From assembly GCA_963590405.1 (NCBI GenBank), contig CAVAPE010000001.1, forward strand, positions 1 through 64,000: a stretch of 64,000 nucleotides of DNA. The letters run 5' to 3'. The notes beneath the pieces were generated by a model. The model ran no database searches. It saw only the letters and a program-made list of their open reading frames with translations, and had not been told where the DNA came from. Positions 1 to 7,766 of the stretch are shown piece after piece. The DNA comes from Limisoma sp963590405 (GTDB lineage Bacteria; Bacteroidota; Bacteroidia; Bacteroidales; Muribaculaceae). A program made the position numbers and the translations under genes. How positions within the stretch are numbered: position 1 is the stretch's first letter; each line of letters opens with the position of its first letter.

Positions 1-1
1 G

Positions 2-75
2 AGCCTCTTGTCGGATTCGAACCAACGACCCCGAGATTACAAATCACGTGCTCTGGCCAACTGAGCTAAAGAGGC
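2..75 (-). tRNA. tRNA-Thr (anticodon TGT)
   Basis: Read on the minus strand, the 74 nt fold as a full cloverleaf: acceptor GCCTCTT/AAGAGGC, D arm GCTC/GAGC, anticodon loop TTTGTAA giving TGT, and a T arm GTTGG-TTCGAAT-CCGAC. The discriminator is T at base 2; the window edge hides whether CCA is encoded. The anticodon stem (CGTGA/TCTCG) has a U-U mismatch at the 29:41 pair. No gene on the same strand is seen between it and the ABM gene. Confidence 0.93.
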
Positions 76-134
76 ATTGCTAAATTGCGAGTGCAAAATT
101 AGCAGTTTCTTCCTTTTCTTCCAAATCCTACGGC

Positions 135-431
135 TTAAAAATGACTTATGAGGGGTATTAAAGAGAATCTTTCGGTTTTGAGTCTGCCGAGTTTCTTCAT
201 ATTTCCCACATGTAGCGCAAAATGAGGGGTAGCAGAATGGGCATCCAAAGCCTTATCGTCGTACCATGTCTCGCAAATCATCAATTCGTTGGGGCGCGTG
301 GCACTCTCGTAAACATCGTAGCTGATGCAACCAGAGTCTTTGAGCGATTTTTCAACCATGGCCTTAGCCTCTGCAAGCATAGCCGCACGGTTTTCGGCGC
401 TCACGTGGATAAAAACATTCAGTCGTATCAT
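135..431 (-). CDS. ABM-domain protein (putative quinol monooxygenase, YgiN type)
   Basis: A 98-residue protein consisting of a single antibiotic-biosynthesis monooxygenase (ABM) domain, residues 1-80, a small ferredoxin-like fold that usually dimerises. It begins MIRLNVFIHV and contains the family pattern GCISYDVYES followed by ETWYDDKALDAHSATPHF, typical of YgiN-like proteins. Family members act on quinols or other small aromatic or heme-like substrates; the substrate here cannot be read from sequence. It is the last gene of a minus-strand run, 16 bases after the VanX-like gene, and no terminator is obvious before the tRNA. Cytoplasmic; no signal peptide. Confidence 0.8.
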   Translation of the reverse strand: MIRLNVFIHVSAENRAAMLAEAKAMVEKSLKDSGCISYDVYESATRPNELMICETWYDDKALDAHSATPHFALHVGNMKKLGRLKTERFSLIPLISHF

Positions 432-447
432 ATCAGTTTTTGTTTTT

Positions 448-1179
448 TTAGGGTATCACTTTGAAATGCTTCTTTGCCTCTGGACGGCTGCAATAGTTGA
501 AATGCCACCACTCCGACGGCAGGGGCGTGAAGCCAGCCTCCTTCATCACGCTACGCAGCAGGCGGCGGTTGTCGCGATCCTGGGCGGTGATGCGTCCCGA
601 CGCCACGAGAGTGCCCTCGTTGGTGATGTGCGCCGCTGGTCCGAGATGGTCGACGGGTGTGCCCATCGACAGCGGGTTGCCGAGGCTGTCGGCTATGCTG
701 ATGTCCACCGCCAAACCGTAGTTGTGCAGCCCACCGCCGTGCGCCGGGTTTGACACGTAGCGGTCCTTGTCGGTGTTCTTCACCACGTCCCACATCTGTT
801 GCTGCACCGACATCGGTCGCGCAGCGTCGTAGACAATCAACCGGTAGCCCGGATGGCGCTCACGCAGCAACTTCTGCGCCTTTAGCAAGCACTTCATTGC
901 CACCGGGTGCAGATACGCCTCGCGGAGGTCGTCGTAGAGCACACGCCCCACGAAATTGTCGGCGCGGGCATACATCAAGTCGATGATTATCGTAGAGTCG
1001 CGCTCCGCAATGTTCTCGTAGCCCAGCGAGTCGAGCAGCAGGGCAGTGCGGCTTTTGGTAGTGGTAGGCATAGTCTTTTCTATAGGCTTTGATGCTGCCA
1101 CGGGAGCAACCTTCTGCTTGCCCGTGCAGGCAAGCATCAATGCAAGGGTCAGTATCGCAGCCAAATGCTTCAAAGCCAT
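448..1179 (-). CDS. D-alanyl-D-alanine dipeptidase (VanX/DdpX family, M15D)
   Basis: 243 residues with an N-terminal signal sequence ending at a lipobox-like Cys18, so probably a lipoprotein facing the periplasm. The M15D zinc peptidase motifs are complete: YDAARP (Asp118, Arg121), the zinc motif around His152 and Asp159 (LHNYGLAVD), and EWWH with catalytic Glu223 and zinc ligand His226. The family hydrolyses D-Ala-D-Ala. In vancomycin-resistant bacteria the enzyme is cytoplasmic; an exported lipoprotein version in a Bacteroidales genome more probably scavenges or recycles peptidoglycan dipeptide than gives resistance (inference). No vanH or vanA partner is nearby. It follows the TPR-protease gene by 12 bases in the same operon-like run. 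Confidence 0.88.
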   Translation of the reverse strand: MALKHLAAILTLALMLACTGKQKVAPVAASKPIEKTMPTTTKSRTALLLDSLGYENIAERDSTIIIDLMYARADNFVGRVLYDDLREAYLHPVAMKCLLKAQKLLRERHPGYRLIVYDAARPMSVQQQMWDVVKNTDKDRYVSNPAHGGGLHNYGLAVDISIADSLGNPLSMGTPVDHLGPAAHITNEGTLVASGRITAQDRDNRRLLRSVMKEAGFTPLPSEWWHFNYCSRPEAKKHFKVIP

Positions 1180-1191
1180 AACGGATTTTTA

Positions 1192-3222
1192 TTATTGTTT
1201 CTTCACGCGGTGAGTGATGCGCAGCATATTCTTGGCATAGTCAATCTCCACCTTGCCCAGTCGGCTAAGCACCGACTGCCCCAGCAGAAGCGGAGCATTT
1301 TGCGTCTTCACCACCGACGCCTTCACATTTTCCATGTTCAGACCGCCGAAATTCACGCTGCGGAGGTTGAGCATAGTGCCCTCAATGATGTCGCCGTTAG
1401 CCGTTTGATAGTTCTTCGTGCCGATTACGTCCTTTGCGCTGATGTAGTTGTTTTTGAGCATAAACGTAGCCTCCACCGACGACATTGTGATGTCGGATGC
1501 ACCAGTGTCGAACACAAAATGCAGCGGCAAGCCGTTGATGTTGCATTTCACCTTGTACACGCCGCTATCCTTCGTCATCGGCACCTCTACCGTTTCTTCG
1601 CTGTATTCAGCATCGATGGCCTCATCTTCGGCGTTGAGCGCCTTCACGCGCTCCACCACCTTTTTGAAGCCGTCGAGTTGCCGCAGCGAGTCGAGGTCGG
1701 TGTCGCCCTCAAGTTTATTCAAGTTAGAAAACCCCTTGTCCACAGCCTTGTTGAGCATCGTGATGGCTTCCTGCTTGTCGCCGAAGAGCGCATAGTAGCA
1801 GGCAAAGTTGTAGAAGTCGCCATCGTTGGCAGAGGGCAACGACTCCTCAATGGCGCGCTTAGCCTCGTCGAAGCGCCCGAGATAGCCGTCGGCATATATG
1901 CAGAGGTAGGTGTAGGAGTTTAGGGTGTCGGCGGCAATGGCCTTCTCGAAATATCCCTTAGCCGTTGTCTTGTCGCCAATCGCCCAATAAATGCGACCAG
2001 CGCGAGCCAGAGTATTTGGCTTGTCGTCGAGCGTCAGAGCCGTGTTGATGTCCTCCAATGCGCCGTCGTTGTTCTTGAGATGGAGGCGTGCCGTAGCGCG
2101 CATTCTGTAGCAGTTGGCATTGTCGGGTTCAGCGTCGATATAGTCATTAAGTACCTTTTCTGCTTCCGCCCATCGGCAGTTTTCGTAGTATGCCAAAGCC
2201 TTGCAGTACAGAGCATCGTTGTCGGTAGAGTCCATCTGCAAAATGCGGTCGGCATAGTCCACGGCTTTGTTCACCTTGCCCAAGTAATTGTAGCATATCG
2301 ACAAAGAGTAGGCACTTTGTATGTTTGGCTCAATCTGGTAACTTTTTTCAAAATATTTGGCAGCCTCGCGATAGTTGCTTTCGCGCAGGTTTGTGTTGCC
2401 CACCAAATATGGCCAAACGCTCTTGTTAGCCTCCTTTTTCGATTGAATCTTCAGTTTCGTTTTCATGACCGTTGTTGCCGAGTCGGCAACTTCACGATAC
2501 ACGTCGAGTGCCACCTCGTCGTTCTCGTCGAGCGAAAGCGCCGTAATCATATCGTCCACGGCATCGCCCCAGCGCTTCATGTCTGCATAGGTATCGGCGC
2601 GGAAGGAATAGCACGCGGAATTATCGCTTTGCAACTTTATGGCATAGTCGTAGTTGGTAAGTGCCGTCGTGTAGTCCTTCTGCGCGTCGGCAAGCCGCCC
2701 GATGGCGATAAATCCCAGCGGGTTGGCAGGGTCCAACTCCGTAATCTTCTTCGCATCGGCGAGGGCAAGGTCGTAGCGCTCCTGCTCATAGTAGATTTGG
2801 TGGCGGTAGTTAAGAAGGTCCACATCCTTCGGGCTGAGTTTGATGGCCTCCGAGATGTCGGCAAGCGCCTTGTCCTGGTTGCCGAGATTGTTGTAGGCTT
2901 CCGCGCGGAGGTTGAAAGCCGCCGAGCGGTATTCGTTGTCCTTCTTGGGCAGATACTGCAGCGCCTTGTCGCTGTACGACAGCACAGAGCCAGCGTCGTC
3001 GCTCTGCGCGGAGTAGATCACCGCTGCCCACAGGTAGGCATAGCCGTTTTTGCTATCGTTTTCAAGTTCACTGTTGAGCGCATCGATGGCAGTGTCGTAG
3101 TCCTGGTTTTGGATAGCCTCGATGGCCTTTTGGATGTTGTAGGTTTCCGACTGCTTGTTTCCAGCCATAAGGCATGGCAACGACAGTAATGCAACAATCA
3201 GAACGATAATCGTGCGTTTCAT
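1192..3222 (-). CDS. exported TPR protein with C-terminal retropepsin-like aspartic protease domain
   Basis: 676 residues from the ATG at 3222, chosen because it opens a clear signal peptide (MKRTIIVLIVALLSLPCLMAG); a longer frame reaches 3381 but adds low-complexity residues that run back over the 3' end of queC. Residues about 25-530 are a long array of tetratricopeptide repeats with alternating helix pairs. The C-terminal 130 residues form a clan AA retropepsin-like half-domain: FVFDTGAS with catalytic Asp572 and the later LLLGQSVL strand. One such domain has one aspartate, so an active enzyme would need dimerisation. Substrate unknown. It lies 34 bases downstream of queC, and may be cotranscribed with it. 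Confidence 0.82.
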   Translation of the reverse strand: MKRTIIVLIVALLSLPCLMAGNKQSETYNIQKAIEAIQNQDYDTAIDALNSELENDSKNGYAYLWAAVIYSAQSDDAGSVLSYSDKALQYLPKKDNEYRSAAFNLRAEAYNNLGNQDKALADISEAIKLSPKDVDLLNYRHQIYYEQERYDLALADAKKITELDPANPLGFIAIGRLADAQKDYTTALTNYDYAIKLQSDNSACYSFRADTYADMKRWGDAVDDMITALSLDENDEVALDVYREVADSATTVMKTKLKIQSKKEANKSVWPYLVGNTNLRESNYREAAKYFEKSYQIEPNIQSAYSLSICYNYLGKVNKAVDYADRILQMDSTDNDALYCKALAYYENCRWAEAEKVLNDYIDAEPDNANCYRMRATARLHLKNNDGALEDINTALTLDDKPNTLARAGRIYWAIGDKTTAKGYFEKAIAADTLNSYTYLCIYADGYLGRFDEAKRAIEESLPSANDGDFYNFACYYALFGDKQEAITMLNKAVDKGFSNLNKLEGDTDLDSLRQLDGFKKVVERVKALNAEDEAIDAEYSEETVEVPMTKDSGVYKVKCNINGLPLHFVFDTGASDITMSSVEATFMLKNNYISAKDVIGTKNYQTANGDIIEGTMLNLRSVNFGGLNMENVKASVVKTQNAPLLLGQSVLSRLGKVEIDYAKNMLRITHRVKKQ

Positions 3223-3256
3223 AATTAAGGAGGTTTTATGTTGGTAGTGTTGGTTT

Positions 3257-3928
3257 TTATTCCTCGTATTCCGTAGGGTCGTCGATGCCAGCATCGCGGA
3301 GCGCCTCGATGCGCTCGCGGCAGGTGCCGCACTTGCCGCAATGCTTTTCGCCGCCCTTGTAGCAGGAGTAGGTCTCAGCATAGTTCAGACCCAGACGTCC
3401 GCCGTGGCGAGCAATCTCCGTCTTTGAGATGTCGGTGTAGGGCGCCATCACGGTGATGTTGTCGTAGGTGCCCGCGCTCATTGCCGACGACATGGCACGC
3501 ACAAACGCTGGACGGCAGTCCGGATAGATGGCGTGGTCGCCCGCATGGTTGGCAATCATCACATGGCTAAGTCCGCGGCTCTCCGCCAGTCCGCACGCCA
3601 CGGCAAGCATGATGCCGTTGCGGAAAGGCACCACCGTCGACTTCATGTTCTCGTCGTCGTAGTTGCCTTCGGGTATTGCCGCTGCCCCTTCAAGCAGCGA
3701 ACTCTTGAAATACTTGCCCATAAAGTCGAGCGGAATCACTATGTGCTCGATGCCCAGACGCTCGCAGTGCATCTTGGCGAAGGCAATTTCGCGGCGGTTA
3801 TGGTTCGACCCGTAGTCGAAAGTCACCGCAAGAGCGATGTTTGCGCGAAATTCGTAGAGCATTGTCACCGAGTCCATTCCCCCGGAAAGTACTATCACAG
3901 AATCTTTGTTGTCCATATCGTAGTTCAA
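3257..3928 (-). CDS. queC: 7-cyano-7-deazaguanine synthase QueC
   Basis: Converts 7-carboxy-7-deazaguanine to preQ0 with ATP and ammonia in queuosine synthesis. The 223 residues carry the PP-loop SGGMDS at residues 15-20 and the C-terminal zinc site of four cysteines (Cys189, 197, 200, 203; CYKGGEKHCGKCGTC), both diagnostic. A second in-frame Met at residue 5 is an equally possible start. It sits 39 bases after queF in one transcription unit, so the cell pairs the step that makes preQ0 with the step that reduces it. queD and queE are not in the window; queA is at 57.6 kb. Confidence 0.96.
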   Translation of the reverse strand: MNYDMDNKDSVIVLSGGMDSVTMLYEFRANIALAVTFDYGSNHNRREIAFAKMHCERLGIEHIVIPLDFMGKYFKSSLLEGAAAIPEGNYDDENMKSTVVPFRNGIMLAVACGLAESRGLSHVMIANHAGDHAIYPDCRPAFVRAMSSAMSAGTYDNITVMAPYTDISKTEIARHGGRLGLNYAETYSCYKGGEKHCGKCGTCRERIEALRDAGIDDPTEYEE

Positions 3929-3967
3929 TCTTTTTTCAGTTGTTAATGTCCATGTGCATGATGCCAG

Positions 3968-4441
3968 TTAGCAGTTCTCCGTGAAGTTGGCGAGCAGGCG
4001 CGCCTGACGCATAGACTCGTGCTCCGCATCGGCGTAGTTGGCAAACGGGAGGATAGAGATGCCGCCACGGGGCATGAAGATGCCCTTCACCTCCAGATAG
4101 CGAGGGTTCATCAGGCGCACGAGGTCCTTCATGATGATGTTCACGCAGTCCTCGTGGAAGTCGCCGTGGTTGCGGAAACTGAAAAGATACAGTTTCAGGC
4201 TCTTGCTCTCCACCATGTCCTCGCGCGGGATGTAGTTGATGATGATTTTGCCGAAATCCGGCTGTCCCGTCTTCGGGCAGAGACTTGTGAACTCAGGGCA
4301 CGTGAGCGACACCAGATACTCGTTTTCCGGATGCTTGTTCTTGAAAGTTTCAAGCACCTCCGGTGCGTATTGGTCGGAATATTTTGTGCCCTGGCTACCC
4401 AAGAGCGTAACCCCTGCAAGTTCTTCGTTGCTTCTTGACAT
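3968..4441 (-). CDS. queF: NADPH-dependent 7-cyano-7-deazaguanine reductase QueF
   Basis: Reduces preQ0 to preQ1 in queuosine synthesis. 157 residues from the ATG at 4441, the short (unimodular, B. subtilis-type) form. Catalytic Cys55 and Asp62 lie in the motif FTSLCPKTGQPDF and the QueF signature ESKSLKLYLFSFRNHGDFHED follows. An open frame continues 30 codons upstream, but that stretch holds a Bacteroidetes-type promoter, so the shorter start is preferred. It is the first gene of the queF-queC-TPR-vanX-ABM run. Confidence 0.95.
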   Translation of the reverse strand: MSRSNEELAGVTLLGSQGTKYSDQYAPEVLETFKNKHPENEYLVSLTCPEFTSLCPKTGQPDFGKIIINYIPREDMVESKSLKLYLFSFRNHGDFHEDCVNIIMKDLVRLMNPRYLEVKGIFMPRGGISILPFANYADAEHESMRQARLLANFTENC

Positions 4442-4500
4442 ATATAAAAATCTAAATTTCTGATGATTAACAGCCGATGGCATCGCCAGCAAGCCTAATG

Positions 4501-4531
4501 CAAAGATAATGAAAATCATCCGCTCTGACAA
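4501..4531 (-). promoter_or_regulatory. promoter for queF operon
   Basis: On the minus strand, TTG (4531-4529), 20 bases, then TATCTTTG (4508-4501), a perfect match to the Bacteroidetes -33/-7 consensus. It lies 60 bases upstream of the queF start, inside the open frame that extends the gene, which supports the downstream start. Confidence 0.8.
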
Positions 4532-4569
4532 GGCGTTGGCGCCGAAGCCGATCGGATACCGTTTGGGGC

Positions 4570-4920
4570 TTATAAATCCAAACCCAAGTCGTGGACAATT
4601 TGCTTCACAACTTCCACTTTGACAGAGGAAGCGTCCTCTTTATCGTAGATAAGTAGGAATACCACTTGTCCGTCAAGTTGTTGCGTTAGAATGTTGCACG
4701 TGATGACCCTTGCACCGCCAGACTTGCCCTTGCCTTTAGACTTGATAGCCATCCTAATTTTGCGGATATTTTTGGTTATCTCGTCGCCTTGCAGTGGGTT
4801 CTGCTTGATGCTTTCAAGGAAGTCCAAGTAGTCTTTCTTGAAACTCGGATATTTTTTGGCGAGACGTTTTGCTTCTTTTGCAAAGTCGTCGGTGACCGAA
4901 ATGATGATACTACAACTCAT
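4570..4920 (-). CDS. RelE/ParE-like toxin of a type II toxin-antitoxin pair (putative)
   Basis: 116 residues, short and basic in the middle, beginning IIISVTDDFAKEAKRLAKKYPSF and followed by a loop rich in Lys and Gly (KSKGKGKSGGARV), then a hydrophobic strand QVVFLLIYDK. This layout, two N-terminal helices with Lys/Arg then a beta sheet ending in a hydrophobic strand, matches the RelE superfamily, whose members cleave mRNA on the ribosome. The start overlaps the 3' end of the Phd-like gene by 11 bases, the usual antitoxin-first order. Catalytic residues cannot be assigned by eye. Call rests mainly on context and topology. Confidence 0.7.
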   Translation of the reverse strand: MSCSIIISVTDDFAKEAKRLAKKYPSFKKDYLDFLESIKQNPLQGDEITKNIRKIRMAIKSKGKGKSGGARVITCNILTQQLDGQVVFLLIYDKEDASSVKVEVVKQIVHDLGLDL

Positions 4921-5158
4921 CTGCCAAACTTTCTGCTGACAGAAGGATGCGTTTGCCGTCGATGGCTTCCTTTACTTCTGTCAAGGCGTTTTTGAGTTCG
5001 GTTATCAGGTCGCGCGGAGCCAATACAGGCTTATCGCCTTCCGGAGATATGCGGAAACTGCCAGCGCGCGATTTCAGAACTACGTGCTCGCCTGCTTTTG
5101 CCATATTTAGATATTTCGTCTGATTGACACGAAAATCCCTTGTGCTTACTACTATCAT
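4910..5158 (-). CDS. Phd/YefM-like antitoxin
   Basis: 82 residues from the ATG at 5158, placed 22 bases below a good promoter; a longer frame reaches 5338 but would start upstream of that promoter. The sequence VVSTRDFRVNQTKYLNMAKAGEHVVLKSRAG has the shape of the Phd/YefM DNA-binding N-terminus (TRDFR...Y...A..GEHVVLKSR), and the C-terminal half (residues 50-82) is a charged helix that would neutralise the toxin. Expected to bind its own promoter and repress the pair. Confidence 0.75.
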   Translation of the reverse strand: MIVVSTRDFRVNQTKYLNMAKAGEHVVLKSRAGSFRISPEGDKPVLAPRDLITELKNALTEVKEAIDGKRILLSAESLADEL

Positions 5159-5180
5159 AATGTTGTCGTTGGATATAGCG

Positions 5181-5211
5181 CAAAGGTAATCATTCTGTTT
5201 TATCTTGGCAA
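5181..5211 (-). promoter_or_regulatory. promoter for toxin-antitoxin pair
   Basis: Minus strand TTG (5211-5209), 20 bases, TACCTTTG (5188-5181). The -7 box is 22 bases above the antitoxin start. Confidence 0.75.
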
Positions 5212-5356
5212 CCATTTCGCATTCTTTTTGGCTGCCAAATGTGGCGGAGGAGCGATTGCTCGGGTTTTGATGGCAAAGGGTAAGGGAAGTGGAGAAATTT
5301 TTGTAAATTTGCAACCGATTTGCTGTGGAGCAAGTCAAAATGAATAAGATTGAATT

Positions 5357-6859
5357 ATGGAAAAAGCGAAATCAGGACATCCACGGGGACTATATGTGCT
5401 GTTTATGACTGAGATGTGGGAGCGTTTCAGTTACTACGGAATGAGGGCGATGTTTGTGCTCTATATGCTGAAATGCCTTGCGTTGCAGAAAGATGTGTCG
5501 TCGCAGATTTACGGCGACTACACTGGGTTGGTCTACCTCACGCCGCTGCTCGGCGGCTACATCGCCGACCGCTATTGGGGCAATCGCCGTTCCATCCTGT
5601 TCGGCTCTCTGATAATGGCCCTCGGACAGTTCCTGATGTTTGTAAGTGCATGCATCTACACTTCGCCGAGTGCGTATTGGATTATGTTCCTCGGACTCGG
5701 GCTACTCATCCTCGGCAACGGCTTCTTCAAACCCAACATCTCCACGATGGTAGGCGACCTCTACGAGAAGAGCGACAGCCGCCGCGATTCCGCCTACACC
5801 ATCTTCTATATGGGTGTGAACGTAGGTGCGATGATTGCGCCGCTGTGGTGCGGATTTGTGAGCAACGGCGAGAGCCCTGAAGGCTTTAAGTGGAGTTTCC
5901 TTTCGGCAGCCGTGGGCATGATTATCGGCGGACTGATATTCTATTTCTTCAAGGACCGCTACCTCTATGCACCCGACGGACGACCCCTCGGCATCAAGCC
6001 GCAGCCCAAGCCAAAGGACAAGAAGCGCGAGGCAGCGAAGCGTCCAGTATGGTTTACGGCGGCGATGGCAGTGCTCTGCGTGGTGCTTTTCGCAGCGTTC
6101 TACTACGGCGGAAGCGATATTGTTGGTGCCGCCATCTACTCCGTGTCGATAACTATCCCGATAATGATTATAGCCGACGGCTCGCTCACCGTGATTGAGC
6201 GCAAGCGCATCGGCGTGATTTATGCCATCACCTTTTTCGTGATATTCTTCTGGGCAGCCTACGAGCAGTCGGGTGCGGCACTCACCTTCTTCGCCTATGA
6301 GCAGACCGACCGCAACATCCTCGGTTGGGAGATGCCGGCATCGTTCTTCCAGTCGTTCAACCCCGTGTTTATCGTGGTTCTTGTGCCCCTATTCAACATC
6401 CTTTGGGATTTCCTTCGCCGCCACGGCAAAGAGCCTGCTGCCACGATGAAACTCGCCATCGGATTGGCGTTGCTCGGCGTGGCATACCTCGTCATCGCCA
6501 TCGGTGTCGACGACCTCGACCCAGCAGCCAAAGTGAGCATCCTGTGGCTCACGAGCCTCTACTTCATACAGACCCTTGGCGAACTCTGCCTGGAGCCTAT
6601 CGGCATGTCGATTGTCAACCACCTGTCGCCGTCGCGTTTCGCCTCGCTGCTGATGGGAGTGTGGTGTCTCAGTTCCGCCACCGCCAACAAACTGGCAGGT
6701 GTGCTCAGCGGTCTCTATCCCGAGGACGGACACGTAACCTCATTCCTCGGCTATCACATCGCCAATCTCAACGACTTCTTTATGCTGTTCGTGTTCATGG
6801 GCTTTGCGGCAGCCATCGTGCTTGCACTGTTCTCCAAACGGCTCGAAAAACTGATGTAG
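5357..6859 (+). CDS. POT-family proton-coupled di/tripeptide transporter
   Basis: 500 residues, twelve to fourteen membrane helices. The proton-coupling motif ExxER is present at Glu19, Glu22 and Arg23 within TEMWERFSYYG, and the PTR2 signature FYMGVNVGAMIAPLWCGF lies near residue 155. A soluble Lys-rich loop (PQPKPKDKKREAAKRP, about residues 215-230) precedes the hydrophobic HA-HB segment seen in bacterial POT members. It imports short peptides using the proton gradient. It is monocistronic: the toxin-antitoxin pair is divergent and the next gene has its own promoter. A weak -7 box TAAATTTG (5304-5311) lacks a well-placed TTG. Confidence 0.92.
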   Translation: MEKAKSGHPRGLYVLFMTEMWERFSYYGMRAMFVLYMLKCLALQKDVSSQIYGDYTGLVYLTPLLGGYIADRYWGNRRSILFGSLIMALGQFLMFVSACIYTSPSAYWIMFLGLGLLILGNGFFKPNISTMVGDLYEKSDSRRDSAYTIFYMGVNVGAMIAPLWCGFVSNGESPEGFKWSFLSAAVGMIIGGLIFYFFKDRYLYAPDGRPLGIKPQPKPKDKKREAAKRPVWFTAAMAVLCVVLFAAFYYGGSDIVGAAIYSVSITIPIMIIADGSLTVIERKRIGVIYAITFFVIFFWAAYEQSGAALTFFAYEQTDRNILGWEMPASFFQSFNPVFIVVLVPLFNILWDFLRRHGKEPAATMKLAIGLALLGVAYLVIAIGVDDLDPAAKVSILWLTSLYFIQTLGELCLEPIGMSIVNHLSPSRFASLLMGVWCLSSATANKLAGVLSGLYPEDGHVTSFLGYHIANLNDFFMLFVFMGFAAAIVLALFSKRLEKLM

Positions 6860-6884
6860 CGCGGGGCAATCGCCCATGCGGCTT

Positions 6885-6914
6885 TTGCGGCTAAAGAAAA
6901 TTTCGCTAATTTTG
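6885..6914 (+). promoter_or_regulatory. promoter for DUF3822-rsmD
   Basis: TTG (6885-6887), 19 bases, TAATTTTG (6907-6914), 24 bases above the DUF3822 start. Confidence 0.65.
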
Positions 6915-6938
6915 TGGTAACAAAACGCTGTTACCGCA

Positions 6939-7766
6939 ATGAACGAAGCCAACGACACAACGCCCTACACCGTGCTGCATCCCGAGATGTGGTCGCTTGC
7001 GTTGCGTCTTGGACCTGACAGTATTTCCTTCACCATGCTCAATGGCGAAGGCTCGCTGATGACCGACACCATCACCCTCGGCGAGGGCGAATGCTACGCC
7101 AAACGCCTGGAGGCAGCCGTCTACGACAATGCGTTCCTTTTGCAGCAGTTCGGCAGCACCACCGTCGTGGCGCAGAGCGACCGTTTCCTGCTCTTGCCCG
7201 ACGAGATGACCCTCGGCGACGATGCCGAATACCAGCGCTACTACAGCAGCATCTATCCCGACGACGAGCGCAATGTCATTGTGAACCCCATCAAGGAGGC
7301 AGGGCTCGCTGTGGCGTTCAGCCTTGAGCGCAACGTAGAGTCGTTTGTGCAGCGCACATTCTTCAATCCACCCATCCGTCACTGCCTCACGCCGCTCATC
7401 TCGTGGTTTCGCAGCACCGACGCTTCGGTGGGGCGCAATCGGATGTATGTGGTGATGAACGGCAAATCGATGTCGATCGTGGTGCTGAAAAGCGGCCGTG
7501 TGGCTTTCGCCAACATCTTCCCTGCCGACAACGTCGACAATGCCTACTATTACATTGCCAACGCATGGCAGCACTGCAACCTCAGTCAGACCGACGACCA
7601 GTTGCTCACCGCTGGCATTAGCGGCATCAAGGAGAAACTTCTCCAGCGCCTGCACCAAATCATCGGCAATATCATGCCTGTGGCTTACCCATCGGAGTTG
7701 CTCCGCCTTGGCGAGAACGTGATGCAGGCACCGCTCGACTTAACAATCCTTCCACTATGCGAATAA
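6939..7766 (+). CDS. DUF3822 family protein
   Basis: 275 residues, no signal peptide or membrane helix. The placement directly upstream of rsmD, overlapping its start by 10 bases, is the usual Bacteroidales arrangement for DUF3822 proteins, whose fold resembles the actin-like ATPase/kinase superfamily. The sequence shows repeated beta-strand blocks (WSLALRLGPDSISFTML, MYVVMNGKSMSIVVLKSGRV), consistent with that fold, but no intact nucleotide-binding phosphate motif is evident. Function not known; translational coupling with rsmD suggests a link to ribosome assembly or simply shared expression. Confidence 0.75.
   Translation: MNEANDTTPYTVLHPEMWSLALRLGPDSISFTMLNGEGSLMTDTITLGEGECYAKRLEAAVYDNAFLLQQFGSTTVVAQSDRFLLLPDEMTLGDDAEYQRYYSSIYPDDERNVIVNPIKEAGLAVAFSLERNVESFVQRTFFNPPIRHCLTPLISWFRSTDASVGRNRMYVVMNGKSMSIVVLKSGRVAFANIFPADNVDNAYYYIANAWQHCNLSQTDDQLLTAGISGIKEKLLQRLHQIIGNIMPVAYPSELLRLGENVMQAPLDLTILPLCE

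Noticed and set aside
448..1179. vancomycin resistance determinant
   Set aside because: Only a VanX-like dipeptidase is present; it has an export signal and no vanH/vanA partners, so resistance is not supported.
2080..3189. 369-codon plus-strand open frame
   Set aside because: Lies opposite the TPR repeats; no recognisable domain, no promoter or start context, and the TPR gene is certain.
4442..4531. 30-residue N-terminal extension of QueF
   Set aside because: Contains the queF promoter; homologues start at the downstream Met and the catalytic residue numbering (Cys55, Asp62) fits that start.
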